Origin: Frigidibacter sp.
Lineage (GTDB): Bacteria > Pseudomonadota > Alphaproteobacteria > Rhodobacterales > Rhodobacteraceae
Direction of reading: 5' to 3'
Assembly (NCBI RefSeq): GCF_030695035.1
Contig: NZ_JAUYTT010000017.1
Coordinates: forward strand, 25,127-89,126
DNA: 64,000 bases
Shown: piece after piece, positions 33,633 through 42,577 of the stretch
How positions within the stretch are numbered: the first letter of the stretch is position 1
Layout of the letters: each line of letters starts with the position of its first letter
Translations under genes and position numbers: made by a program
Notes under the pieces: model-generated
Seen by the model: only the letters and a program-made list of their open reading frames with translations
Told to the model about the DNA's origin: nothing
The model's database searches: none

Positions 33633-35006
33633 TTAGCCGAGGACGGCCTTCACCGCACTGGCGGTGGCGGCGATCACGGTTTCCGCCTCGGCCTCGGTCA
33701 GGCAGAGCGGCGGCGCGAAGCCGAGGATGTCGCCCTGCGGCATGGCGCGGCCGATCACCCCACGCTCCAGCAGCGCGGCCGACACGGCGGGGCCGATCTT
33801 GCGGGCGGGGTCGAAGAAGCGGCGGTCATCCTTGTCCTCGACAAACTCCACCGCCGCCATCAGCCCGTCGCCGCGCACCTCCCCAACGTTCTTGTGCCCG
33901 GCCAGCGCATCGGCCAGCCCGGCGCGGAACATCGCGCCGGTCACGCGGGCATTGTCCACCAGCCCCAGATCGTCGATCAGCTTGAGGTTGGCGACGCCCG
34001 CCGCCGCGCAGATCGGGTGCGCCGAATAGGTCCAGCCATGGCCGATGGGGCCGAACTCGTCCGATCCCTGCACCAGCACCTGCCACATCCTGTCCGACAC
34101 AATGGAGCCCGACAGCGGCGCATAGGCCGAGGTGAGGCCCTTGGCGATGGTGATGAGGTCGGGGGTCATCCCGTAATGGTCCGACCCGAACATGGTGCCG
34201 AGCCGGCCAAAGCCGGTGACGACCTCATCCGCGACCAGCAGTATATCGTATTTGGTCAGCACCGCCTGAATCGCCGCCCAATAGCCGGCGGGCGGCGGCA
34301 CGATGCCCCCGGTGCCGAGGATAGGCTCGCCGATGAAGGCCGCGATGGTGTCGGGCCCCTCGGCCAGGATCATCTCTTCCAGCTTGGCGGCGCAATGGGC
34401 GCTGAACTGCTCCTCGGTCTGGCTGCGGTCTTCGCGGCGGAAGTAATAGGGGGCCTCGGTATGCAGGATCGGCGCGCGGGGCAGGTCGAAATGCGCGTGG
34501 AACAGGGCAAGGCCGGTCAGGCTGCCGGTCATCACGCCCGAGCCGTGATAGCCGCGCCAGCGCGAGATGATCTTCTTCTTCTCGGGCCGGCCGAGGATGT
34601 TGTTGTAATACCAGATCAGCTTGATGTTGGTCTCGTTCGCGTCCGACCCCGACAGCCCGAAATACACCCGGCTCATATGCGCGGGCGCGCGTTCGATGAT
34701 CATCCGGGCCAGCGTGATGCTGGCTTCGGTGCCGTGGCCGACATAGGCGTGGTAATAGGCCAGCTCATGCGCCTGTTTGGAGATCGCCTCGGCAATCTCT
34801 GTCCGGCCATAGCCGACATTGACGCAATAGAGCCCGGCAAAGGCATCAAGGCTGCGCTTGCCGGCCTTGTCAGTGATGTAGACGCCCTCGCCTCCCGCCA
34901 TCACCCGCGCCCCCGTCTCGCCGCGGGCATGGGCGCCCATATGGGTGGAGGGGTGGAAGAAATGGTCGCGGTCCCAGGCGGTCAGGTCATTGTCACGGTC
35001 AAGCAT
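33633..35006 (-). CDS. doeD: class III aminotransferase of ectoine catabolism (DABA aminotransferase)
   Basis: A 457-residue class III (omega) aminotransferase. The PLP lysine is K289 in ITIAKGLTSAY and the PLP aspartate is D260 in LLVADEVV. In ectoine gene clusters this gene (doeD, or atf in Ruegeria) is thought to convert diaminobutyrate to aspartate semialdehyde. Alone, the sequence would be annotated as a general aspartate or putrescine-pyruvate aminotransferase. It is 18 bases after ssd/doeC and ends at a terminator. Confidence 0.83.
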   Translation of the reverse strand: MLDRDNDLTAWDRDHFFHPSTHMGAHARGETGARVMAGGEGVYITDKAGKRSLDAFAGLYCVNVGYGRTEIAEAISKQAHELAYYHAYVGHGTEASITLARMIIERAPAHMSRVYFGLSGSDANETNIKLIWYYNNILGRPEKKKIISRWRGYHGSGVMTGSLTGLALFHAHFDLPRAPILHTEAPYYFRREDRSQTEEQFSAHCAAKLEEMILAEGPDTIAAFIGEPILGTGGIVPPPAGYWAAIQAVLTKYDILLVADEVVTGFGRLGTMFGSDHYGMTPDLITIAKGLTSAYAPLSGSIVSDRMWQVLVQGSDEFGPIGHGWTYSAHPICAAAGVANLKLIDDLGLVDNARVTGAMFRAGLADALAGHKNVGEVRGDGLMAAVEFVEDKDDRRFFDPARKIGPAVSAALLERGVIGRAMPQGDILGFAPPLCLTEAEAETVIAATASAVKAVLG

Positions 35007-35024
35007 GGTGGTCCTTTCCCGCCC

Positions 35025-36521
35025 TCAGGCGGCGGTGTCGATGCAGAGGTATTTGAGTTCGGTGAAGGCCTCGAGCCCGTGGCGGCTGCCCTCGCGGCCA
35101 AGGCCGGATTGCTTCCAGCCGCCGAAGGGCACAGGGCCGCCGGTGATCTTGACGCGGTTGATGGCGACCATCCCGAAGTCGAGCGCGCGGGCCAGGCGCT
35201 GCTGGCGGGCGCCGCTTTCGGTGAGGACATAGGCGACGAGGCCGTAGTCGGTGGCATTGGCGCGGAGGATGACCTCGGCCTCGGTGTCGAAGGGCAGGAC
35301 GGCGGCGACGGGGCCGAAGGTTTCTTCGGTCAGGATCTCGGCGCCTTCGGGGATGTCGGCCAGCAGGGTCGGGGCGTAGAACAGCGGCCCGGCCGGGTGG
35401 ATCTTGCCGCCGGTGACCAGTCGCGCACCCTTGGCCAGCGCGTCGGTGACCTGCGCCGCGACCTTGGCGACGGCGCGTGCATGCATCAGCGGGCCGATCT
35501 CTGTCGCCGGATCGGTGCCGGGGCCGACGCGCAGGGCGTTGACGCGGGCGGCCAAGCGGTCGAGGAAGGCGGGATAGATGGCGCGCTGCACAAAGATGCG
35601 GTTGGCGGCGAGGCAATCCTGGCCCGAGGTGGCGAATTTCGCGTCCATCGCAATGTCCACCGCCCGGTCCAGATCGGCATCGTCGAAGACGATCAGCGGG
35701 GCATGGCCGCCAAGCTCCATCACCAGCCGTTTCATCGTGGGGGCGCATTGCGCCGCGATCATCCGGCCGATGCCGGTGGAGCCGGTGAAGGACAGGCCCC
35801 GGATGCGCGGATCGGCGCAGAACGTGCCGACGATGGTGGCGGCATCGCCGGTGACGACGTTGAACACGCCCGCGGGCACCCCGGCGCGTTCCGCGAGTTC
35901 GGCCAGCGCGAGGGCCGAAAGCGGGGTTTCGGACGCCGGATGCACGACGCAGCTGCATCCCGCTGCCAGCGCGGCGGCCGCCTTGCGGGTGATCATCGCG
36001 GCGGGGAAGTTCCACGGCGTGACCAGCGCCACCGGGCCAAGCGCCTCGCGCCGCACCACCATTTCGGCGCCTTGCAGATGGCTGGTGACGGTTTCCGTGT
36101 TCACCCGCTGCGCCTCGCCCGCGAACCAGTCGAGGAACGAGGCGGCATAGTCGATCTCGCCCCGGCTTTCGGCCAGCGGCTTGCCCTGCTCCAGCGTCAT
36201 CAGCAGCGCCAGATCCTCGCGCGCGGCCAGCATCAACTCGCCCCAGCGGCGCAGGATCGCGGCGCGGTCTTGCGGCAGGCGGTCCCGCCAGGGGGCGAAG
36301 GCGGCTTGGGCGGCGGTAATGGCGGCTTCGGTCTCAGGGGCTCCGAGCGCGGCGACATGGGCGAGGGTGTCGCCGGTCGCCGGGTCGGTCACCGCGAAGG
36401 TTTCAGCCCCCGCGGCGGCGGTCCAGCGGCCGCCGACATAGGCAAGCTCGCGCAGCAGGGCGCGGTCGGTCAGGCGGGGCGGGGCCGGGTGATCGGCGGG
36501 GCGGGCGCGGAGGGCGGTCAT
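35025..36521 (-). CDS. doeC: semialdehyde dehydrogenase of ectoine catabolism
   Basis: A 498-residue NAD(P)-dependent aldehyde dehydrogenase of the GabD/succinate semialdehyde type. The catalytic cysteine is C303 (SGQDCL) and the general base is E269 (MELGG). In ectoine clusters it is called ssd or doeC and oxidises aspartate semialdehyde to aspartate. The usual cofactor-site lysine in the VKPA motif is a histidine here (VVHPASETP, H194), which may affect cofactor choice. AGGA precedes the ATG at 36521. Confidence 0.83.
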   Translation of the reverse strand: MTALRARPADHPAPPRLTDRALLRELAYVGGRWTAAAGAETFAVTDPATGDTLAHVAALGAPETEAAITAAQAAFAPWRDRLPQDRAAILRRWGELMLAAREDLALLMTLEQGKPLAESRGEIDYAASFLDWFAGEAQRVNTETVTSHLQGAEMVVRREALGPVALVTPWNFPAAMITRKAAAALAAGCSCVVHPASETPLSALALAELAERAGVPAGVFNVVTGDAATIVGTFCADPRIRGLSFTGSTGIGRMIAAQCAPTMKRLVMELGGHAPLIVFDDADLDRAVDIAMDAKFATSGQDCLAANRIFVQRAIYPAFLDRLAARVNALRVGPGTDPATEIGPLMHARAVAKVAAQVTDALAKGARLVTGGKIHPAGPLFYAPTLLADIPEGAEILTEETFGPVAAVLPFDTEAEVILRANATDYGLVAYVLTESGARQQRLARALDFGMVAINRVKITGGPVPFGGWKQSGLGREGSRHGLEAFTELKYLCIDTAA

Positions 36522-36629
36522 CGGCGGCGTCCTTTGGCTGGAGTTGCCCAAGGATGGCCGGGATGCGCAGGTGAGAGGGACCAAACTGCCCGCCCCGGAC
36601 AGCAATCCGGTCCAGAGGTGCGGCGATGT

Positions 36630-36646
36630 GTAGAGAGTCTCTCTAC
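36630..36646. promoter_or_regulatory. 17-base palindrome at the end of asnC
   Basis: GTAGAGAG-T-CTCTCTAC is a perfect palindrome that includes the asnC stop codon. It stands 109 bases before doeC. It could be an operator for an internal doeC promoter or a weak hairpin in the asnC-doeC transcript. No U tract follows on the minus strand. Confidence 0.45.
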
Positions 36647-37128
36647 CCGCCCGCCAGCAGGGTCACCGGCAGCACGGTTTCCTCCTTCACCGGGCGGGTG
36701 ACGATATAGGTGAAATATCGGTCGATGCCGATCTCCTCCGCCAGCATCCGGTCCACCAGCCGCTGATAGGCGTCGATGTCGCGGGTCATCACCTTCAGGA
36801 AGTAATCGACGCCGCCGCCGACCGACCAGCAGGCCACCACCTCGGGCAGCGCGGCGATGGCCTTCTCGAAGCGGTCGAAGTCCGCCTGGCGATGCGCGGC
36901 GAGCGTCACCTCCATGATGACGGAGGTGACAGGCGCGATCTTCCGCGGTGCGATGCGGGCGTGATAGCCCGTGATGATGCCCGCCTTCTCCAGCTTGCGC
37001 AGCCGCAGCCAGCAGGGCGTGGGCGACAGGCCGACGCGTTCGGCCAGCGCCAGCTTGGTGATTCGCCCCTCGCGCTGCACGGCGTCGAGGATGCGCAGGT
37101 CGATGGGGTCGAGCTTCAATGGGGTCAT
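36643..37128 (-). CDS. asnC: AsnC/Lrp family regulator of the ectoine cluster
   Basis: A 161-residue Lrp/AsnC protein with an N-terminal helix-turn-helix (LDPIDLRILDAVQREGRITKLALAERV, then SPTPCWLRL) and a C-terminal RAM domain (about 75-150). The homologous asnC/doeX of ectoine catabolic clusters binds DNA near the catabolic genes. I start it at the ATG at 37128, with GGAC just upstream; an extension to 37170 is possible. It is divergent from enuR and probably co-transcribed with doeC and doeD. Confidence 0.87.
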   Translation of the reverse strand: MTPLKLDPIDLRILDAVQREGRITKLALAERVGLSPTPCWLRLRKLEKAGIITGYHARIAPRKIAPVTSVIMEVTLAAHRQADFDRFEKAIAALPEVVACWSVGGGVDYFLKVMTRDIDAYQRLVDRMLAEEIGIDRYFTYIVTRPVKEETVLPVTLLAGG

Positions 37129-37177
37129 GGCGGTCCGCTGCCGGTTGCGGACGGGGCCGCAGGTTTCCATTGCAAAA

Positions 37178-37211
37178 TGACATGAGATTGATCAGCTATG
37201 CAATCATGACA
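37178..37211. promoter_or_regulatory. predicted EnuR operator at the enuR start
   Basis: TGACATGAGATT (37178-37189) lies in the 77-base asnC-enuR gap and the inverse element AATCATGACA (37202-37211) covers the enuR start codon. The same element occurs twice before ehuA. The match is seen in sequence; binding by EnuR and autoregulation are inferred. Confidence 0.55.
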
Positions 37212-38591
37212 AACTGGTTGCCCGATCCCGCCGCGCTGACCCGCCCCGCCTATCTGTCGCTGGCCGAGCATATCGCCCGCGCCATCGAGGCGGGCACCCT
37301 GCCCGCGGGCGCGCGGCTTCCGCCGCATCGGCGGCTGGCGGATGACCTCGGCCTGTCGGTGCAGACGGTCAGCCGGGCCTATGAGGATCTGATCCGCCGC
37401 GACCTGATTGCCGGCGAGATCGGCCGCGGCACTTTCGTGCGCCAGAAAGGCGGCGAGGCGCGGCAGCCCTATCTGCCCGAACGCAGCGGCGAGCTGATCG
37501 ACCTGTCGATCCTGAAGCCGGTCTGCGACACGCTGCATCTGGACAAGATCCGCGCCGCCTTCACCTGGCTGGGCGAGACGCTGCCGGCGTCTTCGGCGCT
37601 GTCGTTCCGGCCGAACATGGTGATGCCGCGGCACCGGGCGGTCGCGGCGGGATGGCTGGCCGAGGTGGGGATCGAGGTGCCGGCGCACAACATCTCCATC
37701 ACCAATGGCGCGAGTTCGGCGATCACCGCGGCGCTGATGGGGGTGGCGCCGGTCGGGTCCACCATCGCCGCCGAGGCGCTGACGCATCATACGCTGATGC
37801 CGCTCTGCGGCTATCTGGGCCTGCATCTGGAAGGCGTGGCGATGGACCGCGACGGGATGTTGCCCGCCGCACTGGATGAGGCGGCGCGGCGCACGGGGTT
37901 GCGGGCGGTGTTCCTGCAGCCCAACGTTATCAACCCCTTGGGCGTGCAGATGCCCGCGGACCGGCGGGCGGAGCTGGTGGCGGTGGCGCGGCGGCATGAC
38001 CTGGCGATCATCGAGAATGACATCCTGAACCGCATGGTCGAGGATGCACCGCCGACGCTGGCGGCACTGGCGCCGGAGCGGGTGCTGTATATCCACGGCT
38101 TCACCAAGATCACCGTGCCGGCGCTGCGCGTGGCCTATCTGGCCGCGCCCGACCGCTTTGCAACGGCGGTGGCGAACCGGCATCTTGTGTCCAGCTGGAT
38201 GGCGACGCCGCCGATTGTGGAAATCCTCAGCCATTGGCTGACGGATGGCACCGCGGCAGAGCTGATCGCCTGGCAGCGGCTGCGGCTGGCAGAGCGGCAC
38301 GCACTGGCGGAGCAGGTGCTGGCGGGGCGCATCTCCAGCACGCATCCGCAGGCGCTGCACCTGTGGCTGCGCCTGCCGGAGGGCCGGGCCGAGGAGGAGT
38401 TCGTGGCCGAGGCGCGGCTGCGCGGCGTGGCCGTGGCGGCGGGCAGCGCCTTTCGCGCCACCGACCGCGGCAAGCGCGATTCGGTGCGGATCGCGCTTGG
38501 CTCCACCGATCTGGAAGAGCTGCGGCAGGGACTTTCTATCGTGGGGTCGATGCTGGAAGAGGGCGCCGAGGCGCCTTTGCCCGGCATCTAG
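37206..38591 (+). CDS. enuR: MocR-type regulator of ectoine utilisation EnuR
   Basis: A 461-residue MocR/GabR-type regulator: a GntR winged helix (about 14-80, LSLAEHIARAIEAG and LSVQTVSRAYEDL) joined to an aminotransferase class I-like domain. The PLP lysine is K301 in HGFTKITVPALRV, consistent with EnuR, which senses ectoine breakdown products through PLP. The start MTNWLPD is typical of MocR proteins. No Shine-Dalgarno site is visible, and a predicted operator covers the start codon. Confidence 0.9.
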   Translation: MTNWLPDPAALTRPAYLSLAEHIARAIEAGTLPAGARLPPHRRLADDLGLSVQTVSRAYEDLIRRDLIAGEIGRGTFVRQKGGEARQPYLPERSGELIDLSILKPVCDTLHLDKIRAAFTWLGETLPASSALSFRPNMVMPRHRAVAAGWLAEVGIEVPAHNISITNGASSAITAALMGVAPVGSTIAAEALTHHTLMPLCGYLGLHLEGVAMDRDGMLPAALDEAARRTGLRAVFLQPNVINPLGVQMPADRRAELVAVARRHDLAIIENDILNRMVEDAPPTLAALAPERVLYIHGFTKITVPALRVAYLAAPDRFATAVANRHLVSSWMATPPIVEILSHWLTDGTAAELIAWQRLRLAERHALAEQVLAGRISSTHPQALHLWLRLPEGRAEEEFVAEARLRGVAVAAGSAFRATDRGKRDSVRIALGSTDLEELRQGLSIVGSMLEEGAEAPLPGI

Positions 38592-38744
38592 GCGCGGATG
38601 CCGCCGATCCGGGCGGCGCGCGAACTGACGGGCAATCCAAATTGTCATGAGATTATTTTATAAATTGACATGATTTGATGCGGAGTCAATCGTGCCCCGA
38701 TCCGAAGGCGCCCGCAGGTGTGCCAGAGACATCGAGGGACCAGC
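38592..38744 (+). promoter_or_regulatory. ehuA promoter region with two predicted EnuR elements
   Basis: TGTCATGAGATT (38643-38654) and TGACATGATTT (38666-38676) form a direct repeat 23 bases apart, with the AT-rich ATTATTTTATAAATTG between them, which could hold a -10 region. The elements match those at enuR. This is the expected control region of the ectoine operon. Confidence 0.6.
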
Positions 38745-39530
38745 GTGGCTGAACCGATCATCCGCTTCGACAATATCCGCAAGAGCTTTGGCACGCTGAC
38801 CGTGCTGGACGGGCTGTCCTTCGACGTGATGCCGGGCGAAAAGCTGGCGCTGATCGGGCCATCGGGGTCGGGCAAGACCACGATCCTGCGCATCCTGATG
38901 ACGCTGGAGAACATCTCGGGCGGGCATATCGAGGTCTGCGGCGAGCAGCTTTACCACATGCAGAAGGCGGGGCGAGAGGTGCCGGCGGATGAGGCGCATC
39001 TGCACAAGATGCGCCGCCACATCGGCATGGTGTTCCAGCACTTCAACCTGTTCCCGCATAAATGCGTGCTCGACAACATCACCCTCGCCCCGATCCTGAC
39101 CAAGGGAGAGCCGCGGGCCGAAGCTGAAAAGCGCGGCATGGCGCTGCTGGACATGGTCGGGCTGGCCGACAAGGCGCGGGCCATGCCCTCGCAACTGTCG
39201 GGCGGGCAAAAGCAGCGGGTGGCGATTGCCCGGGCGCTGGCCCTGCAACCGCGGATCATGCTGTTCGACGAGGTCACCTCGGCCCTTGACCCCGAACTGG
39301 TGGAGGAGGTGCTGGCGGTGATGAAGCGCCTCGCCGATGAGACCGACATGACCATGCTGCTGGTCACGCATGAGATGGGCTTTGCCCATGAATTTGCCGA
39401 CCGGGTGCTGTTCTTCGACCGTGGCCACATCATCGAGCAGGGCCCGCCGGACCGCATCTTCACGAGCCCCACCCACGAGCGCACGCAAACCTTCCTGCGC
39501 AAGATCATCGCGGCAGGCCACCGGGTCTGA
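38745..39530 (+). CDS. ehuA: ectoine/hydroxyectoine ABC transporter ATPase EhuA
   Basis: A 261-residue ABC ATPase with Walker [10 protein letters not shown] (38-46), signature LSGGQKQR and Walker B IMLFDE. It is of the polar amino acid type and matches EhuA. I start it at the GTG at 38745 because GAGGGA ends 5 bases upstream; an earlier GTG at 38718 has no such site. It energises EhuBCD. Confidence 0.92.
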   Translation: MAEPIIRFDNIRKSFGTLTVLDGLSFDVMPGEKLALIGPSGSGKTTILRILMTLENISGGHIEVCGEQLYHMQKAGREVPADEAHLHKMRRHIGMVFQHFNLFPHKCVLDNITLAPILTKGEPRAEAEKRGMALLDMVGLADKARAMPSQLSGGQKQRVAIARALALQPRIMLFDEVTSALDPELVEEVLAVMKRLADETDMTMLLVTHEMGFAHEFADRVLFFDRGHIIEQGPPDRIFTSPTHERTQTFLRKIIAAGHRV

Positions 39531-39592
39531 CCCCGGCCCGCCGCACAAGACGCCGCATGAGACGGCACATCCATCAACAGCGAGGACATCCC

Positions 39593-40426
39593 ATGACCTA
39601 TCGCCTTTCCGCCCTGCTGAGCGCCTCGGCCCTTGGCCTTCTGGTCGCCCTGCCCGTGCAGGCCGACACGCTGGACGATCTGAAGGAACAGGGCTTCGCC
39701 CGCATCGCCATTGCCAACGAGCCGCCCTTTACCGCCGTGGCCGCCGATGGCTCGGTCTCTGGCGCGGCGCCCGATGTGGCACGCGAAGTGTTCAAGCGCC
39801 TTGGCGTGCCGGAAGTCGTCGCCTCGATCAGCGAATATGGCGCGATGATCCCGGGCCTGCAGGCCCGCCGCCATGACGCGATCACTGCCGGGCTGTTCAT
39901 GAAGCCCGAACGCTGTGCCGCCGTCGCCTATTCCGAACCGGTTCTGTGCGATGCCGAGGCCTTCCTGCTGCCCGCCGGCAACCCCAAGGGCTTTGCCTCC
40001 TATGAGGATATCGCCGCCGATCCCGAGGCGACCATCGGCGCACCCGGGGGCGGCACCGAAGAGAAGCTGGCGCTGGAAGCCGGCGTGCCGCGGGACCGCG
40101 TCATCGTGGTGCCGGACGGGCAATCGGGGCTGAAGATGCTGCAGGACGGGCGGCTCGACGTCTATTCGCTGCCGGTGCTGTCGATCTCTGACCTGATCGC
40201 CAAGTCGGGCGATGACAGCGTGGAAATGTTCGCCCCAGTCGTGGGCGCGCCGGTCTATTGCGACGGCGCCGCCTTCCGCAAAGGCGACGAGGCGCTGCGC
40301 GATGCCTTCGACGTGGAACTGGCGGCGATGAAGGCATCGGGCGAGTTCGCGGCGATCATCGAGCCCTATGGCTTCTCGGCGGCGGCAGCGATGTCGACCT
40401 CGCGCGCCGAGCTTTGCGGCGAGTGA
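39593..40426 (+). CDS. ehuB: ectoine/hydroxyectoine-binding protein EhuB
   Basis: A 277-residue periplasmic binding protein of family 3. The signal peptide is about residues 1-25, with cleavage after PVQA. The mature N terminus IAIANEPPFTAV and GSVSGAAPDVAREVF match EhuB, the high-affinity ectoine receptor. GAGGA is 6 bases before the ATG. It is followed by a hairpin and then the permeases. Confidence 0.92.
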   Translation: MTYRLSALLSASALGLLVALPVQADTLDDLKEQGFARIAIANEPPFTAVAADGSVSGAAPDVAREVFKRLGVPEVVASISEYGAMIPGLQARRHDAITAGLFMKPERCAAVAYSEPVLCDAEAFLLPAGNPKGFASYEDIAADPEATIGAPGGGTEEKLALEAGVPRDRVIVVPDGQSGLKMLQDGRLDVYSLPVLSISDLIAKSGDDSVEMFAPVVGAPVYCDGAAFRKGDEALRDAFDVELAAMKASGEFAAIIEPYGFSAAAAMSTSRAELCGE

Positions 40427-40434
40427 CGGATCTT

Positions 40435-40462
40435 CCCGCGCGGGCTGGGTGGCCTGCGCGGG
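40435..40462 (+). terminator. hairpin between ehuB and ehuC
   Basis: CCCGCGC (40435-40441) and GCGCGGG (40456-40462) form a 7-base stem with a 14-base loop, followed by ATCTTTAA, 8 bases after the ehuB stop. It probably lowers read-through so that the binding protein is made in excess of the permeases. Confidence 0.5.
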
Positions 40463-40497
40463 ATCTTTAACGGGATAGGCGGCAGGATAAGCAGCGG

Positions 40498-41157
40498 ATG
40501 GGCGACTGGTCGGGATATATCGGGCTGATCTTGCAAGGCGCGCTGGTGACGGCGAAGCTGACGGTGATGGGCACGGCGCTGGCGCTGGTGATGGCCTTCA
40601 CCGCCGGGCTGGCGCGGCTGGCGCCCTTCGCCCCGCTGCGCTGGCTGGCGCGGGCCTATGTGGAGTTCTTCCGCGGCACCTCGATCTTCGTGCAGCTGTT
40701 CTGGGTGTATTTCGTGCTGCCCTTCGCGGGCGTCAGCCTCAGCCCGTTGCAGGCCGGGGTGATGGCGCTTGGCCTGAATGTCGGCGCCTACGGGGCCGAG
40801 GTGGTGCGCGGCGCGGTGCTGTCGGTGCCGCGCGACCAGTATGAGGCGTGTATCGCCGTCAACCTGAGCCGGTTCCAGCGGATGCGCCATGTGATCTTGC
40901 CCCAGGCGCTGCCGCTGATGCTGCCGACCTTCTGCAACAACGCGATCGAGCTCTTGAAGGGCACGGCGGTCGTGTCGCTGATCTCGCTGTCGGACATGAC
41001 CTTTCAGGCGCAGGTGGTGCGGGCGCAGACCGGATCGACGCTGATCCCCTTTGCCACCATCCTTGTGCTCTACTTCGCCATGTCGCTGCTGATCGCGGGC
41101 GGGATGCGCTGGCTGGAACGCCGCGTGACCCGCGGGCTCGATGGGGTGCGGCCATGA
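40498..41157 (+). CDS. ehuC: ectoine/hydroxyectoine ABC transporter permease EhuC
   Basis: A 219-residue polar amino acid-type permease with about five membrane helices. The cytoplasmic coupling motif includes YEACIAVNLSRFQRMRHVILPQA. FFRGTSIFVQLFWVYFVLP is typical of the family. It pairs with EhuD as a heterodimeric channel. Its stop overlaps the ehuD start (ATGA). Confidence 0.92.
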   Translation: MGDWSGYIGLILQGALVTAKLTVMGTALALVMAFTAGLARLAPFAPLRWLARAYVEFFRGTSIFVQLFWVYFVLPFAGVSLSPLQAGVMALGLNVGAYGAEVVRGAVLSVPRDQYEACIAVNLSRFQRMRHVILPQALPLMLPTFCNNAIELLKGTAVVSLISLSDMTFQAQVVRAQTGSTLIPFATILVLYFAMSLLIAGGMRWLERRVTRGLDGVRP

Positions 41158-41816
41158 GCTGGGACTGGGCCTTCGTCTGGCAGATCATGCCGACCCTGCT
41201 GCAGGGGCTGAAGATCACGCTGCTGGTCACGGTTCTGGGCGCCATCGTCGCCGCGGTGCTGGGGCTGGTCTTCGCGGTGGCGCGGCGGTCCAGCATCAAG
41301 CCGCTGGCGCGGGGCACCTCGTTTCTGGTGCAGTTCATCCGCGGCACGCCGCTGCTGGTGCAGCTTTACGTGATCTTCTACGTGCTGCCCGATATCGGCA
41401 TCCGCCTGCCGGCGCTGGTGGCGGGGGTGATCGGCATCGGCCTGCATTACGCCACCTATGCCGCCGAAGTCTATCGCGGCGGGATCGAGGCGGTGCCGCG
41501 CGGGCAATGGGAGGCGGCGCGGGCGACCAACCTGACCCTGCGCCAGACATGGGTGCATGTGGTGCTGCCGCAGGCGGTGCCGCCGATGATCCCGGCGCTG
41601 GCGAACTACCTGATCGCCATGTTCAAGGAAACGCCGCTGCTGTCGGCAATCACCGTGCTGGAGTTGATGAATCAGGCGAAATCGGTGGCGAACAGCAGCT
41701 ACCGCTACATCGAGCCGATGACGATGGTTGGCGTGTTCTTCCTGGTGATAAGCCTGATTTCGGTGGCGCTGATCAGCCTGCTGGAAGCGCGTTATGGACG
41801 AAAGGCAAGCCGATGA
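41154..41816 (+). CDS. ehuD: ectoine/hydroxyectoine ABC transporter permease EhuD
   Basis: A 220-residue permease of the same type as EhuC, with IRGTPLLVQLYVIFYVLP and the coupling motif QWEAARATNLTLRQTW. I start it at the ATG at 41154, which overlaps the ehuC stop; MSWDWAF is a usual N terminus for EhuD. Its stop overlaps eutA by 4 bases. Confidence 0.92.
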   Translation: MSWDWAFVWQIMPTLLQGLKITLLVTVLGAIVAAVLGLVFAVARRSSIKPLARGTSFLVQFIRGTPLLVQLYVIFYVLPDIGIRLPALVAGVIGIGLHYATYAAEVYRGGIEAVPRGQWEAARATNLTLRQTWVHVVLPQAVPPMIPALANYLIAMFKETPLLSAITVLELMNQAKSVANSSYRYIEPMTMVGVFFLVISLISVALISLLEARYGRKASR

Positions 41817-42577
41817 CCCAGATCCTGACTGCCGGGCGCGCGCCGCGGCTTGACCCGCGCCCCATGCCGCACCGCATCGGGCTGATCACGCTGGCGACCG
41901 ATCACAGCATCGAGCCGGATTTCGCGCGGGTGCTGACGCCCGCCGGGGTTGCCGTGCATGTGAACCGCATCCCCTATGCCAACCCGGTGACGCCCGTCAC
42001 GCTGGCGGCGATGGAGCCGGGGCTGACGGCGGCGGCAGAGCTGATCCTGCCGGGCGAGGCGCTGGATGCGCTGGTCTTCGGCTGCACCTCCGCCTCTGTG
42101 GTGATCGGGGATGCGAACGTGGAACGGGCGGTGCAGGCGGCGAAACCGGGGGTGCCCGTTGTCACCCCGATTGCCGCGGCGATTGCCGGGCTGCGGGCGA
42201 TGTCGGCGCGGCGAATCTCGGTGCTGACGCCCTACACTATGGAAACCTCCACCCCGATGGCCCGGCATTTCGAGGCGCAGGGCTTTGCGCTGGACCGCTT
42301 CACCTGCCTCGAGCTGGAAGATGACCGCGAGATGGCCCGGATCGCGCTGGATGAGCTGGTGGAATTCGCCCGCGCCGCCGTGGCCCCGGGCTCCGAGGCG
42401 TTGTTCGTGTCCTGCACCGCGGTGCGCGCTGCCGGGATCATAGGCCAGTTGGAGGCGGCGACGGGGGTGCCGGTGCTCAGCTCCAACCACGCCTCGGCCT
42501 GGAATGTGCTGCGGATCTGCGGGATTGCGGGCGGCGGGCCGGGGCATCTGATGACCCTGCCGATGGGCACAGAATGA
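41813..42577 (+). CDS. eutA: ectoine utilisation protein EutA (Asp/Glu racemase-like)
   Basis: A 254-residue protein of the Asp/Glu racemase / maleate isomerase fold, with the paired catalytic cysteines C91 (VFGCTSAS) and C201 (FVSCTAVR). In hydroxyectoine breakdown EutABC are thought to convert a hydroxylated intermediate to one that DoeB can use, with EutA as a racemase or isomerase. That role is inferred in the literature from gene context. It overlaps ehuD and eutB by 4 bases each. Confidence 0.9.
   Translation: MTQILTAGRAPRLDPRPMPHRIGLITLATDHSIEPDFARVLTPAGVAVHVNRIPYANPVTPVTLAAMEPGLTAAAELILPGEALDALVFGCTSASVVIGDANVERAVQAAKPGVPVVTPIAAAIAGLRAMSARRISVLTPYTMETSTPMARHFEAQGFALDRFTCLELEDDREMARIALDELVEFARAAVAPGSEALFVSCTAVRAAGIIGQLEAATGVPVLSSNHASAWNVLRICGIAGGGPGHLMTLPMGTE

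Noticed and set aside
37182..37184. Upstream ATG as the enuR start
   Set aside because: MTNWLPD from the ATG at 37206 is the usual start of MocR proteins; the earlier one adds eight residues without a ribosome site.
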